This document shows positions 1 through 9,308 of a DNA stretch of 64,000 bases, one piece after another. A program made the position numbers and the translations under genes. The notes below the pieces were generated by a model. That model was not told the DNA's origin. It made no database searches and was given only the letters and a program-made list of their open reading frames with translations. Location of the stretch: positions 1 to 64,000 of the forward strand of contig JAFAKB010000074.1 in NCBI GenBank assembly GCA_019235885.1. Direction: 5' to 3'. The stretch comes from Candidatus Eremiobacterota bacterium (GTDB lineage Bacteria; Vulcanimicrobiota; Vulcanimicrobiia; Vulcanimicrobiales; Vulcanimicrobiaceae). Position 1 is the stretch's first letter; every line of letters starts with the position of its first letter.

Positions 1-1
1 G

Positions 2-1003
2 CGCGCGCAGGGCGGCGCGGGGCTCGTCTTCACGGAGATGACTTGCGTCGCGCCGGAAGGGCGCATCTCGCCGGGCTGCGCCGGGATGTACCGCGACGAG
101 CACGTGCCTGCGTGGACGCGGATCGTCGACTTCGTCCACACCTACACGAAGGCGAAGATCGCGCTGCAGCTCGGCCACGCCGGCCCGAAAGGCTCGACGC
201 AGCGCGGCTGGGAGGAGCCGGACGAACCCCTTCCCGCCGGCAACTGGCCGCTGCTGGCGCCTTCGCCGATCGCGTACGGCGAGCGCAACCAGCTCCCGCG
301 CGCGATGACGCGCGCCGACATGGAGCGCGTCAAAGAGCAGTTCGTGCGCGCGGCGGAGATGGGGCTGGCCTGCGGGTTCGACCTGCTGGAGCTGCACTGC
401 GCGCACGGCTACCTGCTCTCCTCGTTCATCACGCCGCTGACGAACCGCCGCACCGACGCGTACGGCGGCTCGCTCGAGAACCGGCTGCGCTACCCGCTCG
501 AGGTGTTCGCGGCGATCCGCGCGGTATGGCCGGCACACAAGCCGATCTCGGTGCGCATCTCGGCGACCGATTGGGTTGAGGGCGGGATCACGGCGAACGA
601 CGCGGTCGAGGTCGCGCGCGCCTTCGACGCGGCGGGCGCCGACCTGATCGACGTCTCGGCAGGGCAGACCTCGCGCCTCGCGCAGCCGGTCTACGGCCGG
701 ATGTTCCAGACGCCGTTCTCGGACAAGATTCGCAACGAGCTGCGCATCGCGACGATGGCGGTCGGCAACATCACCGACGCCGACCAGGTGAACAGCATCA
801 TCGCGGCGGGGCGCGCCGATCTCGTCGCGCTCGCGCGGCCGCACCTGGCCGATCCGTACTTCACGCTGCACGCCGCGGCGCAGCTCGGCTACGACGAGCA
901 GCACTGGCCCGAGCAGTACCTGCCGGGACGCGAACAATACCTGCGCAACCTGCGCCGGGCCGCGCAGATGGCGGCCGACGCCGCCACGGAGGTCACGCGC
1001 TGA
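2..1003 (+). CDS. OYE-type oxidoreductase domain, probable C-terminus of a bifunctional aryl-CoA monooxygenase/reductase (5' truncated)
   Basis: The frame is open from the window edge, so the true N-terminus lies outside; 333 residues are visible. The fold is that of FMN-dependent old yellow enzymes (TIM barrel): [10 protein letters not shown] near the start, the H-C-A-H-G-Y...TNxRxDxYGGSxENR block and a late [10 protein letters not shown]. The tail [16 protein letters not shown] resembles the end of bifunctional salicylyl-CoA 5-hydroxylase or 2-aminobenzoyl-CoA monooxygenase/reductase proteins, where an N-terminal FAD hydroxylase precedes this domain. In those enzymes the ring of a CoA-activated aromatic is hydroxylated and then reduced. 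It heads an operon with crotonase, acyl-CoA dehydrogenase and aryl-CoA ligase, which supports that role. A stand-alone OYE reductase is the alternative; the missing upstream part would decide. Confidence 0.75.
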   Translation, partial: RAQGGAGLVFTEMTCVAPEGRISPGCAGMYRDEHVPAWTRIVDFVHTYTKAKIALQLGHAGPKGSTQRGWEEPDEPLPAGNWPLLAPSPIAYGERNQLPRAMTRADMERVKEQFVRAAEMGLACGFDLLELHCAHGYLLSSFITPLTNRRTDAYGGSLENRLRYPLEVFAAIRAVWPAHKPISVRISATDWVEGGITANDAVEVARAFDAAGADLIDVSAGQTSRLAQPVYGRMFQTPFSDKIRNELRIATMAVGNITDADQVNSIIAAGRADLVALARPHLADPYFTLHAAAQLGYDEQHWPEQYLPGREQYLRNLRRAAQMAADAATEVTR

Positions 1004-1494
1004 TGCAGCAGATCGTCGACCTCGAGTCGCGGACGACGCGCGACGACCATTTGTCGGTGCGGGTCTGGCTGCGGCTCTTGGCGTGCACGAACCTCGTCGA
1101 GGGCCGCATCGCGGGGAAGCTCCGCGAGGGGTTCGACACGACGCTCCCTCGCTTCGACTTCCTCTCGCAGCTCGAGCGCAACCCGGCCGGCTTGCGCATG
1201 ACCGAGATCTCCAAGCGGATGATGGTGACCGGCGGGAACGTCACCCGCATCGCCGACCAGCTGCTCGGCGAAGGGCTGATCTCGCGCACCGTCGCGCCCG
1301 GCGACCGGCGCGCCGCCATCGTGCGGCTCACCGCCGCCGGCCGCCGCGCCTTCGCCGAGATGGCGCGGCGCCACGAACGCTGGATCGTCGAGCTGTTCGG
1401 CGGCCTCACCGAGAGCGAGCGCACACAGCTTTACGCGCTCCTCGCCAAGCTCAAACGCCACCTCAACGCCCTCGAAAGCGACGCCGCGCGATGA
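1003..1494 (+). CDS. MarR-family transcriptional regulator
   Basis: 163-residue winged-helix regulator. The stop codon of the upstream oxidoreductase shares one base with this ATG, so the two are read as one operon. The central part (about residues 55-110) has the MarR pattern: a helix ending in MTEISKRM, the recognition helix [13 protein letters not shown] and the wing [18 protein letters not shown], with helices on both sides for dimerisation. MarR proteins of this kind commonly sit inside aromatic-acid catabolic operons and release DNA on binding a CoA thioester or aromatic acid. I infer that it represses this operon in response to an aryl-CoA, but the operator would lie upstream of the window. 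Confidence 0.85.
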   Translation: MQQIVDLESRTTRDDHLSVRVWLRLLACTNLVEGRIAGKLREGFDTTLPRFDFLSQLERNPAGLRMTEISKRMMVTGGNVTRIADQLLGEGLISRTVAPGDRRAAIVRLTAAGRRAFAEMARRHERWIVELFGGLTESERTQLYALLAKLKRHLNALESDAAR

Positions 1495-2312
1495 ACCGAG
1501 ACCGAACGCTCGCGACCTACGAGGCGCGGCACTTCCTGTGGCGCGCCGAGCGCGGCGTGGCGACGCTCACGCTGAACCGGCCGGAGCGCAAGAACCCGCT
1601 CACGTTCGAGTCGTACGCCGAGCTGCGCGACCTGTTTCGCGAGCTCGTCTACGCGCGCGACGTGCACGTGGTCGTGATCGCGGGCGAAGGCGGAAACTTC
1701 TGCTCGGGCGGCGACGTGCACGAGATCATCGCGCCGCTCACCGCGATGGCGATGCCGGAGCTGCTCGCCTTCACGCGCATGACCGGCGACGTCGTCAAGG
1801 CGATGCGCGCCTGTCCGCAGCCGATCGTCGCCGCGGTCGACGGCGTCTGCGCCGGCGCCGGCGCGATGCTCGCGCTCGCCTCGGACGTGCGCTACGGGAC
1901 GCCGAGCGCGCGCGTCGCGTTCCTGTTCACGCGCGTGGGGCTCGCCGGCGCCGACATGGGCGCGTGCGCGCTGCTGCCGCGCGTGATCGGCCACGGGCGC
2001 GCCGCCGAGCTGCTCTACAGCGGCCGCGCGATGCCCGCCGAGGAGGCGCTGGCGTGGGGATTCTTCAACCGCCTGTGCGAGCCCGGTGCGCTGCTGCCCG
2101 AAGCGCACGCGTTCGCGCAAACGCTCGCCGACGGGCCGGCGTTCGGCCACGCGATGACGAAGAAGATGCTGCACCAGGAATGGGCGATGGGGCTCGACGA
2201 GGCGATCGAAGCGGAGGCGCAAGCGCAAGCGATCTGCATGCAGACGAAGGACTTCCGCCGCGCCTACGAGGCGTTCGCCGCGAAGCGCACGCCCGTGTTC
2301 GAAGGCGACTGA
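1491..2312 (+). CDS. Enoyl-CoA hydratase/isomerase (crotonase) family protein
   Basis: 273 residues, starting at the ATG that overlaps the MarR stop by four bases (ATGA). The N-terminal [14 protein letters not shown] segment, the oxyanion-hole motif NFCSGGDV and the GVCAGAGA loop place it in the crotonase superfamily, acting on CoA thioesters. By eye, the two glutamates used by true enoyl-CoA hydratases are absent: the GGGxE position reads GAGAM and the QPE position lies in FLFTRVGL. An aspartate in GLAGADMG sits near where dienoyl-CoA isomerases have one. The reaction may therefore be isomerisation, ring-product hydration or hydrolysis rather than ordinary beta-oxidation hydration. Its place beside the OYE and ligase genes points to a step after aromatic ring reduction. 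Confidence 0.8.
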   Translation: MNRDRTLATYEARHFLWRAERGVATLTLNRPERKNPLTFESYAELRDLFRELVYARDVHVVVIAGEGGNFCSGGDVHEIIAPLTAMAMPELLAFTRMTGDVVKAMRACPQPIVAAVDGVCAGAGAMLALASDVRYGTPSARVAFLFTRVGLAGADMGACALLPRVIGHGRAAELLYSGRAMPAEEALAWGFFNRLCEPGALLPEAHAFAQTLADGPAFGHAMTKKMLHQEWAMGLDEAIEAEAQAQAICMQTKDFRRAYEAFAAKRTPVFEGD

Positions 2313-3487
2313 TGCCCGACGCGACGTACCTGTCCTGGCCGTTCTTCGACGACGAGCACCGCGCGCTGGCCTCGTCGCTCGACGCATGGGCCGCCGAGCA
2401 CGTCGACGATGATGAGTACGAGGACGTCGATGCGGCGTGCCGCGCGCTCGTCGGCGAGCTGGGCCGCGGCGGCTGGCTGCGCTATGCGGTGCCGGCGGCG
2501 TTCGGCGGCGCGTTCGACGAGGTCGACTCGCGCGCGGTGTGCATCGTGCGCGAGACGCTGGCGCGTCACAACGCGCTGGCCGACTTCGCCTTCGCGATGC
2601 AGGGGCTCGGGAGCGCGCCGATCGTGCTCGGCGGCCGCGCCGAAACGCAGGCGAAGTATCTGCCGCGCGTTTGCGCGGGGACGGCGCTCGCCGCGTTCGC
2701 GCTCTCCGAGCGCGGCGCCGGCTCGGACGTCGCGGCGCTCGCGACGACCGCGCGCGCCGACGGCGATCATTACGTGCTCGACGGCGAGAAGACGTGGATC
2801 TCGAACGGCGGGATCGCCGACTTCTACGTCGTCTTTGCGCGGACCGGCGAGGCGGAGGGGAGCCGCGGGCTGAGCGCGTTCGTCGTCGACGCGAGCAATC
2901 CGGGGCTCGAGATCGCCGAGCGCATCGACTTGCTGGCGCCGCACCCGCTGGCGACGCTGCGGCTGCGCGAGTGCCGCGTCCCGGCGGCCGACCGCCTCGG
3001 CGAAGGCGGTGAGGGGTTCAAGCTCGCGATGCGCTCGCTCGACGTCTTTCGCGCCAGCGTCGCCGCCGCCGCGCTCGGCCTCGCGCGGCGCGCGCTCGAC
3101 GAAGCGCTCGACCGCGCGACGGCGCGCGAGCTGTTCGGCGCGAAGCTCGCCGACTTCCAACTGGCGCAGGCCGCGCTGGCGGAGATGGCGACCGGGATCG
3201 ACGCGAGCGCGCTGCTGACCTATCGCGCGGCCTGGCTGCGCGACTGCGAGAAGGAGCCGACGACGCGCGAGGCCGCGATGGCGAAGCTGACCGCGACCGA
3301 GACGGCGCAGCGCGTGATCGACCGCGCCGTCCAGCTGCACGGCGCGCTCGGCGTGACGCGCGGAACGATCGTCGAACGGCTCTACCGCGAGATCCGCTCG
3401 CTGCGCATCTACGAAGGCGCCAGCGAGGTGCAACAGCTCATCATCGCCCGCCAGACGCTGGCGCGCTACTGCGAGGAACACGCATGA
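2312..3487 (+). CDS. Acyl-CoA dehydrogenase family protein
   Basis: 391-residue FAD flavoprotein; the ATG shares one base with the crotonase stop. The usual three-part fold is visible: an N-terminal helical part to about residue 115, the middle beta domain beginning [10 protein letters not shown] with [19 protein letters not shown], and a C-terminal helical bundle ending [17 protein letters not shown]. The Glu of YEGAS is at the position of the catalytic base in medium-chain-type enzymes. It would introduce a double bond next to the thioester, passing electrons to an electron-transfer flavoprotein. In this operon the likely substrate is an alicyclic or opened-ring CoA thioester from the aromatic pathway. 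Confidence 0.9.
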   Translation: MPDATYLSWPFFDDEHRALASSLDAWAAEHVDDDEYEDVDAACRALVGELGRGGWLRYAVPAAFGGAFDEVDSRAVCIVRETLARHNALADFAFAMQGLGSAPIVLGGRAETQAKYLPRVCAGTALAAFALSERGAGSDVAALATTARADGDHYVLDGEKTWISNGGIADFYVVFARTGEAEGSRGLSAFVVDASNPGLEIAERIDLLAPHPLATLRLRECRVPAADRLGEGGEGFKLAMRSLDVFRASVAAAALGLARRALDEALDRATARELFGAKLADFQLAQAALAEMATGIDASALLTYRAAWLRDCEKEPTTREAAMAKLTATETAQRVIDRAVQLHGALGVTRGTIVERLYREIRSLRIYEGASEVQQLIIARQTLARYCEEHA

Positions 3488-5103
3488 CCCCGACCGCGCA
3501 CGCCGACACGTTCGCCCGCGACCATCTCCCGCCGCGTGAAGAGTGGCCGGAGTTCTTGTTCACGCTCCCCGAGCTGCAGTACCCGGAACGGTTCAACTGC
3601 GCCGCCGAGCTGCTCGACGCGACCGTGGCGAAAGGGCTCGGCGCGCGTCCGGCGGTGCTTACGCCGCAGCGCCGGCTGACGTACGACGAGCTGCTGGCGG
3701 AGGTGAACCGCATCGCGAACGTGCTGCGCGACGACCTCGGCCTCGTGTCGGGGAACCGCGTCTTGCTGCGCGGCTTCAACAACGAGGTGACGGCGGCGTG
3801 CTGGCTCGCCGTCGTGAAGGCCGGCTGCGTGGCGGTGACGACGATGCCGCTGCTGCGCGCCAAGGAGCTGACCGACGTGGTGAACGCCGCGCAGGTGACG
3901 CACGCCATCTGCGATCTGCGGCTCAGCGAGGAATTGCAGAACGCGCTCCCGGCGTGCCCGACGCTCGGCACCGTCGTGTTCTCGCACGACGATCGTCCGA
4001 GCGGTCTCGCCGCGCTGGCCGCCCGGAAGCCGGAGACAGTCGACACTGTGCCGACCGCGGCGGACGACGTCTGCATGATCGCGTTCACCTCGGGGACCAC
4101 CGGCCGGCCGAAGGGAACGATGCATTTCCACCGCGACGTGCTGGCGATCTGCGACACCTTCCCGCCCTCGTCGTTCGCGCCGGCGCCGGAGGACGTGTTC
4201 GTCGGGACGCCGCCGCTCGCGTTCACCTACGGGCTCGGCGGCGCGCTGCTGTTCCCGCTGCGCGCGGGCGCGGCGACGGCGCTGATCGAGAAGCCCTCGC
4301 CCGAGGCGCTGCTCGGCGCGATTCAAAGCTTCGGCGCGACGGTCTGCTTCACCGCGCCGACGTCGTACCGCGCGATGGCGCCGCTCGCGAAAGACTACGA
4401 CCTGCGCACGCTGCGCGCGTGCGTCTCGGCCGGCGAGACGCTCCCGGTGGGAACGCGCACGCTGTGGGAAGACGCGACCGGCGTGCGGATCATCGACGGG
4501 ATCGGCTCGACCGAGATGCTGCACATCTTCATCGCGGCGTCGGGCGACGAGATTCGTCCCGGCGCGACCGGCAAGCCGGTCCCCGGCTACGTCGCGTGCG
4601 TCTTGGACGACGACGGCAAACCGCTGCCGCCCGGAAATGTGGGACGGCTGGCGGTGAAAGGTCCGACGGGCTGCCGGTATCTCGCCGACCCGCGCCAGCG
4701 CGAGTACGTGCAGCACGGCTGGAACCTCACCGGCGATGCGTATCTGCTCGACGAGGACGGCTACTTCTGGTACCAGGCGCGCACCGACGACATGATCATC
4801 TCGTCGGGCTACAACATCGCCGGGCCCGAGGTCGAGGGCGCGCTGCTCGAGCACCCGCGCGTGCTGGAGTGCGCCGTCGTCGGCGCGCCCGACGAAGCGC
4901 GCGGCACGATCGTGAAAGCGTTCGTCGTGTTGCGCGACGGTGTGGGAGATGCGACGCTGGTGGCGGAGCTTCAGGAGTTCGTCAAGGCGCGGATCGCGCC
5001 GTACAAGTATCCGCGCGCGATCGAGTTCGTGAGCGAGCTGCCGCGCACGCAGACCGGCAAGCTGCAGCGCTTCAAGCTGCGCACCGCGGAGGCGAAGGCG
5101 TGA
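3484..5103 (+). CDS. Aryl-CoA ligase, probably 2-aminobenzoate- or benzoate-CoA ligase
   Basis: 539-residue adenylate-forming enzyme; its ATG overlaps the previous stop by four bases. It has the AMP-binding signature [10 protein letters not shown] (near residues 201-210), the adenine-binding region GIGSTEM, the hinge and [21 protein letters not shown] block, and the C-terminal lysine motif [10 protein letters not shown]. The N-terminus ([10 protein letters not shown]...FNCAAELLD) and a bound-aromatic region without a long acyl tunnel resemble 2-aminobenzoate- and benzoate-CoA ligases. It activates an aromatic acid with ATP and CoA, the entry step for the operon. The neighbouring RidA gene and OYE-type domain favour anthranilate over benzoate; this remains inference. 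Confidence 0.85.
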   Translation: MTPTAHADTFARDHLPPREEWPEFLFTLPELQYPERFNCAAELLDATVAKGLGARPAVLTPQRRLTYDELLAEVNRIANVLRDDLGLVSGNRVLLRGFNNEVTAACWLAVVKAGCVAVTTMPLLRAKELTDVVNAAQVTHAICDLRLSEELQNALPACPTLGTVVFSHDDRPSGLAALAARKPETVDTVPTAADDVCMIAFTSGTTGRPKGTMHFHRDVLAICDTFPPSSFAPAPEDVFVGTPPLAFTYGLGGALLFPLRAGAATALIEKPSPEALLGAIQSFGATVCFTAPTSYRAMAPLAKDYDLRTLRACVSAGETLPVGTRTLWEDATGVRIIDGIGSTEMLHIFIAASGDEIRPGATGKPVPGYVACVLDDDGKPLPPGNVGRLAVKGPTGCRYLADPRQREYVQHGWNLTGDAYLLDEDGYFWYQARTDDMIISSGYNIAGPEVEGALLEHPRVLECAVVGAPDEARGTIVKAFVVLRDGVGDATLVAELQEFVKARIAPYKYPRAIEFVSELPRTQTGKLQRFKLRTAEAKA

Positions 5104-5492
5104 CCATCCTGCAGCCCGCCGGCTGGCCGCGGCCGAAAGGCTATTCCAGCGGCGTGCGCGCCGACGGAACGCTGGTGTTCGTCAGCGGGCAGATCGGTTG
5201 GGACGAGACCGGGCGCTTCCCGGCGCGCGACATCGCAGGCCAAGTGCGGCAGGCGTTGCGCAACGTCGTCGCCGTGCTCGCAGAAGCGGGAGCTCGTCCC
5301 GAAAACGTCGTGCGCCTGACCTGGTACGTCACCGACAAGCGCGAGTACCTCGCGGCGCAACACGAGATCGGCGTCGCTTACCGCGACGTGATGGGGCGCC
5401 ACTACCCCGCGATGTCGGTCCTCGCGGTGAGCGCGCTGCTCGAAGACGACGCGAAAGTGGAGATCGAGGCGACCGCCGTCCTGCCGCGCTGA
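5100..5492 (+). CDS. RidA/YjgF-family protein
   Basis: 130 residues from a GTG that overlaps the ligase stop (GTGA). It matches the small trimeric RidA fold: FVSGQIGWDETGRF near the N-terminus, QVRQALRNVVAVLAEAGA, the VVRLTWYVTDK strand, and PAMSVLAVSALLEDDAKVEIEATAVL at the end, although the usual Arg-Ala-x-Val pattern reads differently here. RidA proteins hydrolyse reactive enamine/imine intermediates or act in related deaminations. As the last gene of an operon that may process an amino-substituted ring, it could remove nitrogen as ammonia from an enamine formed after ring reduction. That link is inference from context. Confidence 0.85.
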   Translation: MTILQPAGWPRPKGYSSGVRADGTLVFVSGQIGWDETGRFPARDIAGQVRQALRNVVAVLAEAGARPENVVRLTWYVTDKREYLAAQHEIGVAYRDVMGRHYPAMSVLAVSALLEDDAKVEIEATAVLPR

Positions 5493-5575
5493 CGGCAAAA
5501 CGCTCGGTCATGCGGAGCACTGACGACCGGCCGCCGGCTCATGACACCGCGTCGGGACACGGGAAAGGAGCGTGC

Positions 5576-6001
5576 ATGAGCTCACCACCCGGAGCAGCAC
5601 GGCGCTCGGAGACGATGACGGCTACTGCAGCCGCCGAGACGGCGTTTCGCGACGCCCTCGACGAGCATCTCGCGGCACTGCAGGCGCGTGACGCCGCTCG
5701 GTTCGCGGCGACGCTGGGCGAAGACGTCGCCGTCGTCGACGGCGGGGGCGAGATCAAACGTGGCACCGAGGCCGTCCTCGACTCGCACGCCGAATGGTTC
5801 GCGCTGCCGGTCCGCTGGCGCTTCGACTACGAGGTCGTCCTCACGCGCGAAACCGCATCTTCCGGTTTGGCGTTGTTGCGCGTCACCTACACGCACGAAC
5901 CGGGCGCCGAAGCGGTGCGGTTCTTGCTCTCGCTCGTCTTCGAGCGCGATGAGGGCGAGGTGTTCAAGTTCGTCTACGATCAGAACACGCCGTTGGAGTA
6001 G
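5576..6001 (+). CDS. NTF2/SnoaL-like small protein
   Basis: 141 residues. The start is set by a strong ribosome-binding site (GGAAAGGAG, 5562-5570) five bases before the ATG. The pattern AFRDALDEHLAALQARD...FAATLGEDVAVVDGGGEIKRG followed by alternating beta strands ending RFLLSLVFERDEGEVFKFVYDQNTPLE is typical of the cone-shaped NTF2/SnoaL-like fold. Such proteins are ligand-binding or small isomerase/hydrolase modules, and function cannot be assigned from the fold alone. It lies 83 bases after the aromatic operon and just before a scar of gene fragments, so it may be an independent unit. Confidence 0.6.
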   Translation: MSSPPGAARRSETMTATAAAETAFRDALDEHLAALQARDAARFAATLGEDVAVVDGGGEIKRGTEAVLDSHAEWFALPVRWRFDYEVVLTRETASSGLALLRVTYTHEPGAEAVRFLLSLVFERDEGEVFKFVYDQNTPLE

Positions 6002-6004
6002 GCC

Positions 6005-6157
6005 ATGCACGCGTCGAAGGGACGGACCGGAACCTCCGTCCCGAGCGACTACTTCGAACAGCTCTACCGCGACCAAGACGATTCCTGGGAGTTTGCCGGC
6101 TCGGCATATGAGAGCGCGAAATATCGCGCGAGCATCGCCGCGCTGCCGCAGGAGCGG
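6005..6157 (+). pseudogene. 5' fragment of a NodS-type SAM methyltransferase
   Basis: From the ATG three bases after the preceding stop, about 51 residues read SDYFEQLYRDQDDSWEF, then YESAKYRASIAALPQER. This is the characteristic N-terminus of NodS-like methyltransferases, which normally continues into a glycine-rich SAM-binding motif. Here the similarity ends abruptly at about 6157. The frame runs on to 6388 only as unrelated sequence. The rest of the gene is missing and another gene's fragment starts at the break, so this is a remnant. What remains cannot bind SAM. Confidence 0.6.
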
Positions 6158-6441
6158 TCGACGTCTGCACCGATCTCGATCTGCACCGCGGGACCGTCGC
6201 GCTCGAACGCTACGCGCTGCTCTGCACGTTCGGCCACGACGAGTACTGGACGCGCGAGAAGCGCGCGCGCGTCGAGACGTTCGTCGAGGAAGGCGGGAAC
6301 GTCGCGTTCTTCGGCGGCAAGGGCGTCGTGTTCAACGCGGGAACCGCCGACTGGGCGCGCGCGCTCGGCTGGGGCGACGCGCGGGTGAAGGCGGTCACGC
6401 GGTCCGTCGTCCGACGGTTGAGCGAGCGAACCCGCGGGTAA
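6154..6441 (+). pseudogene. 3' fragment resembling the C-terminal part of N,N-dimethylformamidase large subunit
   Basis: In a different frame from the methyltransferase fragment, and without a start codon, the sequence reads DLDLHRGTVALERYALLCTFGHDEYWT, REKRARVETFVEEGGNVAFF and a short tail to TAA at 6439-6441. The GHDEYW and GGNVAFFGG motifs are typical of the C-terminal domain of dimethylformamidase-like beta subunits. Only about 95 residues survive. The abrupt change of both frame and family near 6155 means two genes were fused by deletion or rearrangement. The family name rests on motif recognition by eye. Confidence 0.5.
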
Positions 6442-6483
6442 GTCGCACCCGCCACGACTTTCAACTCGGGGGATTTCTTACAC

Positions 6484-7230
6484 GTGCAAACCATCAGCGT
6501 CCGGGATACGGCAGGCTCAAAGCATACGCTCGGGACGGTTGTCGTGACCGGCGGCGCGTCCGGTTTGGGCGCGGCGATCGCCGACGCCGTCGCGCGCCAC
6601 GGCGGCACGCCGGTGACGTTCGATCTGGCGCGGCCGCGCGCGACGCGCGACTACGAGCACCGCATCGTCGACGTCGGCGACCGGCAGGCCGTCGAGCGCG
6701 CGGTCCGGGAAATCGCCGAAGGGAACGGCGGAATCCTCGACGCGGTCGTCGCGAACGCGGGGATGGACGCGTGCGGCGACTTCGACCAGGTCGACCCGGA
6801 CGCGTGGGAGCGCGTGATCCGGGTGAACCTGATCGGCACCGCCTCGCTGGTGCGCGCCGCGCTGCCGTATCTGGAGCGAGCGGCGAATCCTCGCATCGTC
6901 AACGTCGCCTCGACGCTCGGGCTGCGCGCGCTCGGCGCGGCGACCGCGTACTGCGCTTCGAAGTTCGGTGTCGTGGGGCTCACGCGCGGGCTCGCGCTCG
7001 ACCTCGCGGGCCGGGTCGGCGTGACGCTGCTGATCCCGGGCGGGATGAACACGCACTTCTTCGACGGCCGCGACGAACAGTTCAAGCCTGCCGCCGACGC
7101 ATTCGAGAAGAACCAGCTCAACGACCCGAGCAACGTCGCCGAAGCGGTCGTGTTCGCGCTCTCGCAGCCGAAAGGCTGCGAGGTTCGCGAGCTGATCGTC
7201 ACTCCCTCACACGAGACGAGCTGGCCGTAA
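6484..7230 (+). CDS. SDR-family NAD(P)-dependent oxidoreductase
   Basis: 248 residues from a GTG preceded by a GGGGGA stretch. It is a classical short-chain dehydrogenase: nucleotide-binding VTGGASGLGAAIADAV (residues about 22-37), an NAG motif in VVANAGMDACGDF, a serine in NVASTLGLR and the catalytic YCASK near residue 157. An unusual feature is the short N-terminal cofactor-selectivity strand (VTFDLARP), with an acidic residue that would favour NAD over NADP. The substrate is unknown. It is followed by a convergent deacetylase gene and is not visibly part of an operon. Confidence 0.85.
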   Translation: MQTISVRDTAGSKHTLGTVVVTGGASGLGAAIADAVARHGGTPVTFDLARPRATRDYEHRIVDVGDRQAVERAVREIAEGNGGILDAVVANAGMDACGDFDQVDPDAWERVIRVNLIGTASLVRAALPYLERAANPRIVNVASTLGLRALGAATAYCASKFGVVGLTRGLALDLAGRVGVTLLIPGGMNTHFFDGRDEQFKPAADAFEKNQLNDPSNVAEAVVFALSQPKGCEVRELIVTPSHETSWP

Positions 7231-7265
7231 GCGATTCTGCTGGGTGGCGACTCGGGCAGCGAGCG

Positions 7266-8153
7266 TTAGCCGGCCGGCTGAGGAACCTGCGCGACGTACC
7301 AGTCGAGCAGCTCGCTCGCGGCCATGACGCGGACGCCGTCGTAGTTGTGCGCGTATTCGAGGACGCGGTCGAGGACGCCGATGCGGTGGGCCGCCCCGGT
7401 CAGATACGGATGCAGCGCGATCGCAAGGACGCGCGGAGAGCGCGCGCCTTCAGCGTACAGCGTGTCGATCGCGGCGGCGCAGCGGCCGTAGAATTCCTCC
7501 ACCCCGTGGCGCTCGATCGCATAGACGACGATGTCGTTCGTCTCGACGGGATACGGGATCGCGACCATGCGGCCGCGCGCGACGCGCAGGTCGAACGGCA
7601 GATCGTCGGCCGGTCCCCAGTCGCAGCAGTATTCCAGCCCGGCTTCGGCGAGCAGATCCAGCGTCTGCGGCGTCTCGACAAGCGCCGGCCCGAGCCAGCC
7701 GCGCGGGCGTTTTCCGGTCGCTTTTTTAATTTCGTCGATCGACTCCGCGATGACCGCGCGCTCGTCGTCGACCTTCGCCATGGTGCGCTGCACCACGCCG
7801 TGCGGCATCATCTCCCAGCCGGCGGCGGCCGTGCGCTCGACGATCTCCGGGTACTCGCGGCAGACTGCCGAGTTGATGCTCAGTGTCGCGCGCGCGTCGT
7901 GGCGTTCGAGCACCTCGAGCAGCCGCCAGATGCCGACGCGCTGGCCGTACTGGTACCAGGCGAAGTTCGGGACGTCGGGGACCGTTCCGCCGGCGGGCGG
8001 CGGCGGCAGCGCGGTGCGCGGCATCGGCTGCTCGTAGTCCCACACCTCCACGTTGACGATCAGGTGCAGCGCCAGGCGCGCGCCGCCCGGAAACGGCTGC
8101 AGCGGCGGGCGCGCGAACGCGGGCGTGTAGATCGTGCGGCCGTGCGAAATCAT
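7266..8153 (-). CDS. Polysaccharide deacetylase-family protein (allantoinase PuuE-like)
   Basis: 295 residues from the ATG at 8153; a TTG at 8174 would add seven. The sequence has LALHLIVNVEVWDYE (first metal-binding region), YGQRVGIWRLLEVLERHDARATLSINS, a histidine in MPHGVVQRTM and HPYLTG near the end, the order seen in NodB-fold deacetylases and in the allantoinase/urate-catabolism subgroup. These metal-dependent hydrolases cleave amide bonds. The absence of a signal peptide points to a small cytoplasmic substrate rather than cell-wall polymer. It is divergent from the zinc alcohol dehydrogenase gene at 8207. Confidence 0.75.
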   Translation of the reverse strand: MISHGRTIYTPAFARPPLQPFPGGARLALHLIVNVEVWDYEQPMPRTALPPPPAGGTVPDVPNFAWYQYGQRVGIWRLLEVLERHDARATLSINSAVCREYPEIVERTAAAGWEMMPHGVVQRTMAKVDDERAVIAESIDEIKKATGKRPRGWLGPALVETPQTLDLLAEAGLEYCCDWGPADDLPFDLRVARGRMVAIPYPVETNDIVVYAIERHGVEEFYGRCAAAIDTLYAEGARSPRVLAIALHPYLTGAAHRIGVLDRVLEYAHNYDGVRVMAASELLDWYVAQVPQPAG

Positions 8154-8206
8154 CGGGCCCGCTTCCACGCGCAAGGCTCCGGCCCTCGAATCGCCAAGAC
8201 GCCCGC

Positions 8207-9298
8207 ATGGCGGCGACGATGCGCGCGGCGGTCTTTCACGGTCCGCGCGACATCCGCATCGAGCGCGTTCCGCGCCCGCGTCCGGCGCCCGGCGAAGTCC
8301 TCGTGCGCGTCCACGCGAACGGCATCTGCGGCACCGACGCGAGCGAGTTCACCGGCCCGCAGATGTATCCGCTGCACGCGCGCCATCCGCTCACCGGCCA
8401 CGAAGGTCCGCTGATCCCCGGCCACGAGTTCGCCGGCAGCATCGAAGAGGTCGGCGAGTGCGTCGAAGGCTTCACCAAGGGCGACGCCGTGATCACCGGC
8501 GCGGCGCTGTGGTGCGGCGAGTGCCCGCAATGCCTCGCCGGCCGCACCAGCATCTGCGCGCAGTACGCGACGGTCGGCTTGCACCGCGACGGCGGTCTGG
8601 CGGAGTTCGTGCGCGTCCCCGCGCACATCGTCTTTCGCGCCGCGGAGTTCGGCCTCGCCGGCGATATGGCGGTCCTGACGCAGCCGATGGCGATCGCCGT
8701 GCACGCCCTTCGCCGCGGCGCACCACGCGCCGGAGAAAACGTACTGGTGATCGGCGCTGGCGGAGTCGGCGCGTTCTTGATCTATGCGCTGGCGCGGGGT
8801 GGCGCGCGCGTCGTCGCGTCTGATATCGCCGCCGAACGATTGACGATCGCGCGACGGCTCGGCGCGCTCGAAACGATCCGCGCCGGCGAAGCGCCGACCG
8901 CGGCCCTCGCGCAGCTCGGCTTCGCACCGACGCTCGTCTTCGAAGTGACCGGCACGGACGACGGCATGGCCGCCGCGATCGCCGCAGCCGCCCCGGGCGG
9001 TCGCATCGTCACCGTCGGAATCGCAAATCACCCGGTCGCAATCGACGCGCGCCGCGTGACGACGAAAGAGCTCGAGATCATCGGCACCAACGCCCTCATC
9101 GGCCGCGACGACGTCCCCGAAGCGGCGCGATTGCTCGCACTCGATCCGACCGCATGGTCCGACGTCGCACCCGTCGCGATCCCCCTCGACCGCGTCGTCG
9201 AAGACGGCATCATCCCCATGCTCGAAGGCCACGCGCCGCAGATCAAGCTGCTCGTCGACCCGTGGGCGGCACGTGCGCGCGAAACAGTGATGCGTTGA
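8207..9298 (+). CDS. Zinc-dependent medium-chain alcohol dehydrogenase
   Basis: 363 residues (a start at 8219, MRAAVFHGPRD, is equally plausible). The catalytic zinc site is seen in GICGTDASEF and GHEFAGSIEEVGE; the structural zinc site is complete (CGECPQCLAGRTSIC). The Rossmann motif VLVIGAGGVGAFL follows, around residue 180. It resembles threonine and 2,3-butanediol dehydrogenases and would oxidise a secondary alcohol with NAD(P). Near the C-terminus the fold ends with PVAIPLDRVVEDGI. Divergent from a deacetylase-like gene, with about 50 bases between the start codons for both promoters. Confidence 0.85.
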   Translation: MAATMRAAVFHGPRDIRIERVPRPRPAPGEVLVRVHANGICGTDASEFTGPQMYPLHARHPLTGHEGPLIPGHEFAGSIEEVGECVEGFTKGDAVITGAALWCGECPQCLAGRTSICAQYATVGLHRDGGLAEFVRVPAHIVFRAAEFGLAGDMAVLTQPMAIAVHALRRGAPRAGENVLVIGAGGVGAFLIYALARGGARVVASDIAAERLTIARRLGALETIRAGEAPTAALAQLGFAPTLVFEVTGTDDGMAAAIAAAAPGGRIVTVGIANHPVAIDARRVTTKELEIIGTNALIGRDDVPEAARLLALDPTAWSDVAPVAIPLDRVVEDGIIPMLEGHAPQIKLLVDPWAARARETVMR

Positions 9299-9308
9299 GC
9301 GAGTGCCC

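Noticed and set aside
5688-8414. A 908-residue plus-strand frame spanning several genes
   Set aside because: It crosses the SDR and the opposite-strand deacetylase; the translated sequence is low-complexity Arg/Ala and has no domain.
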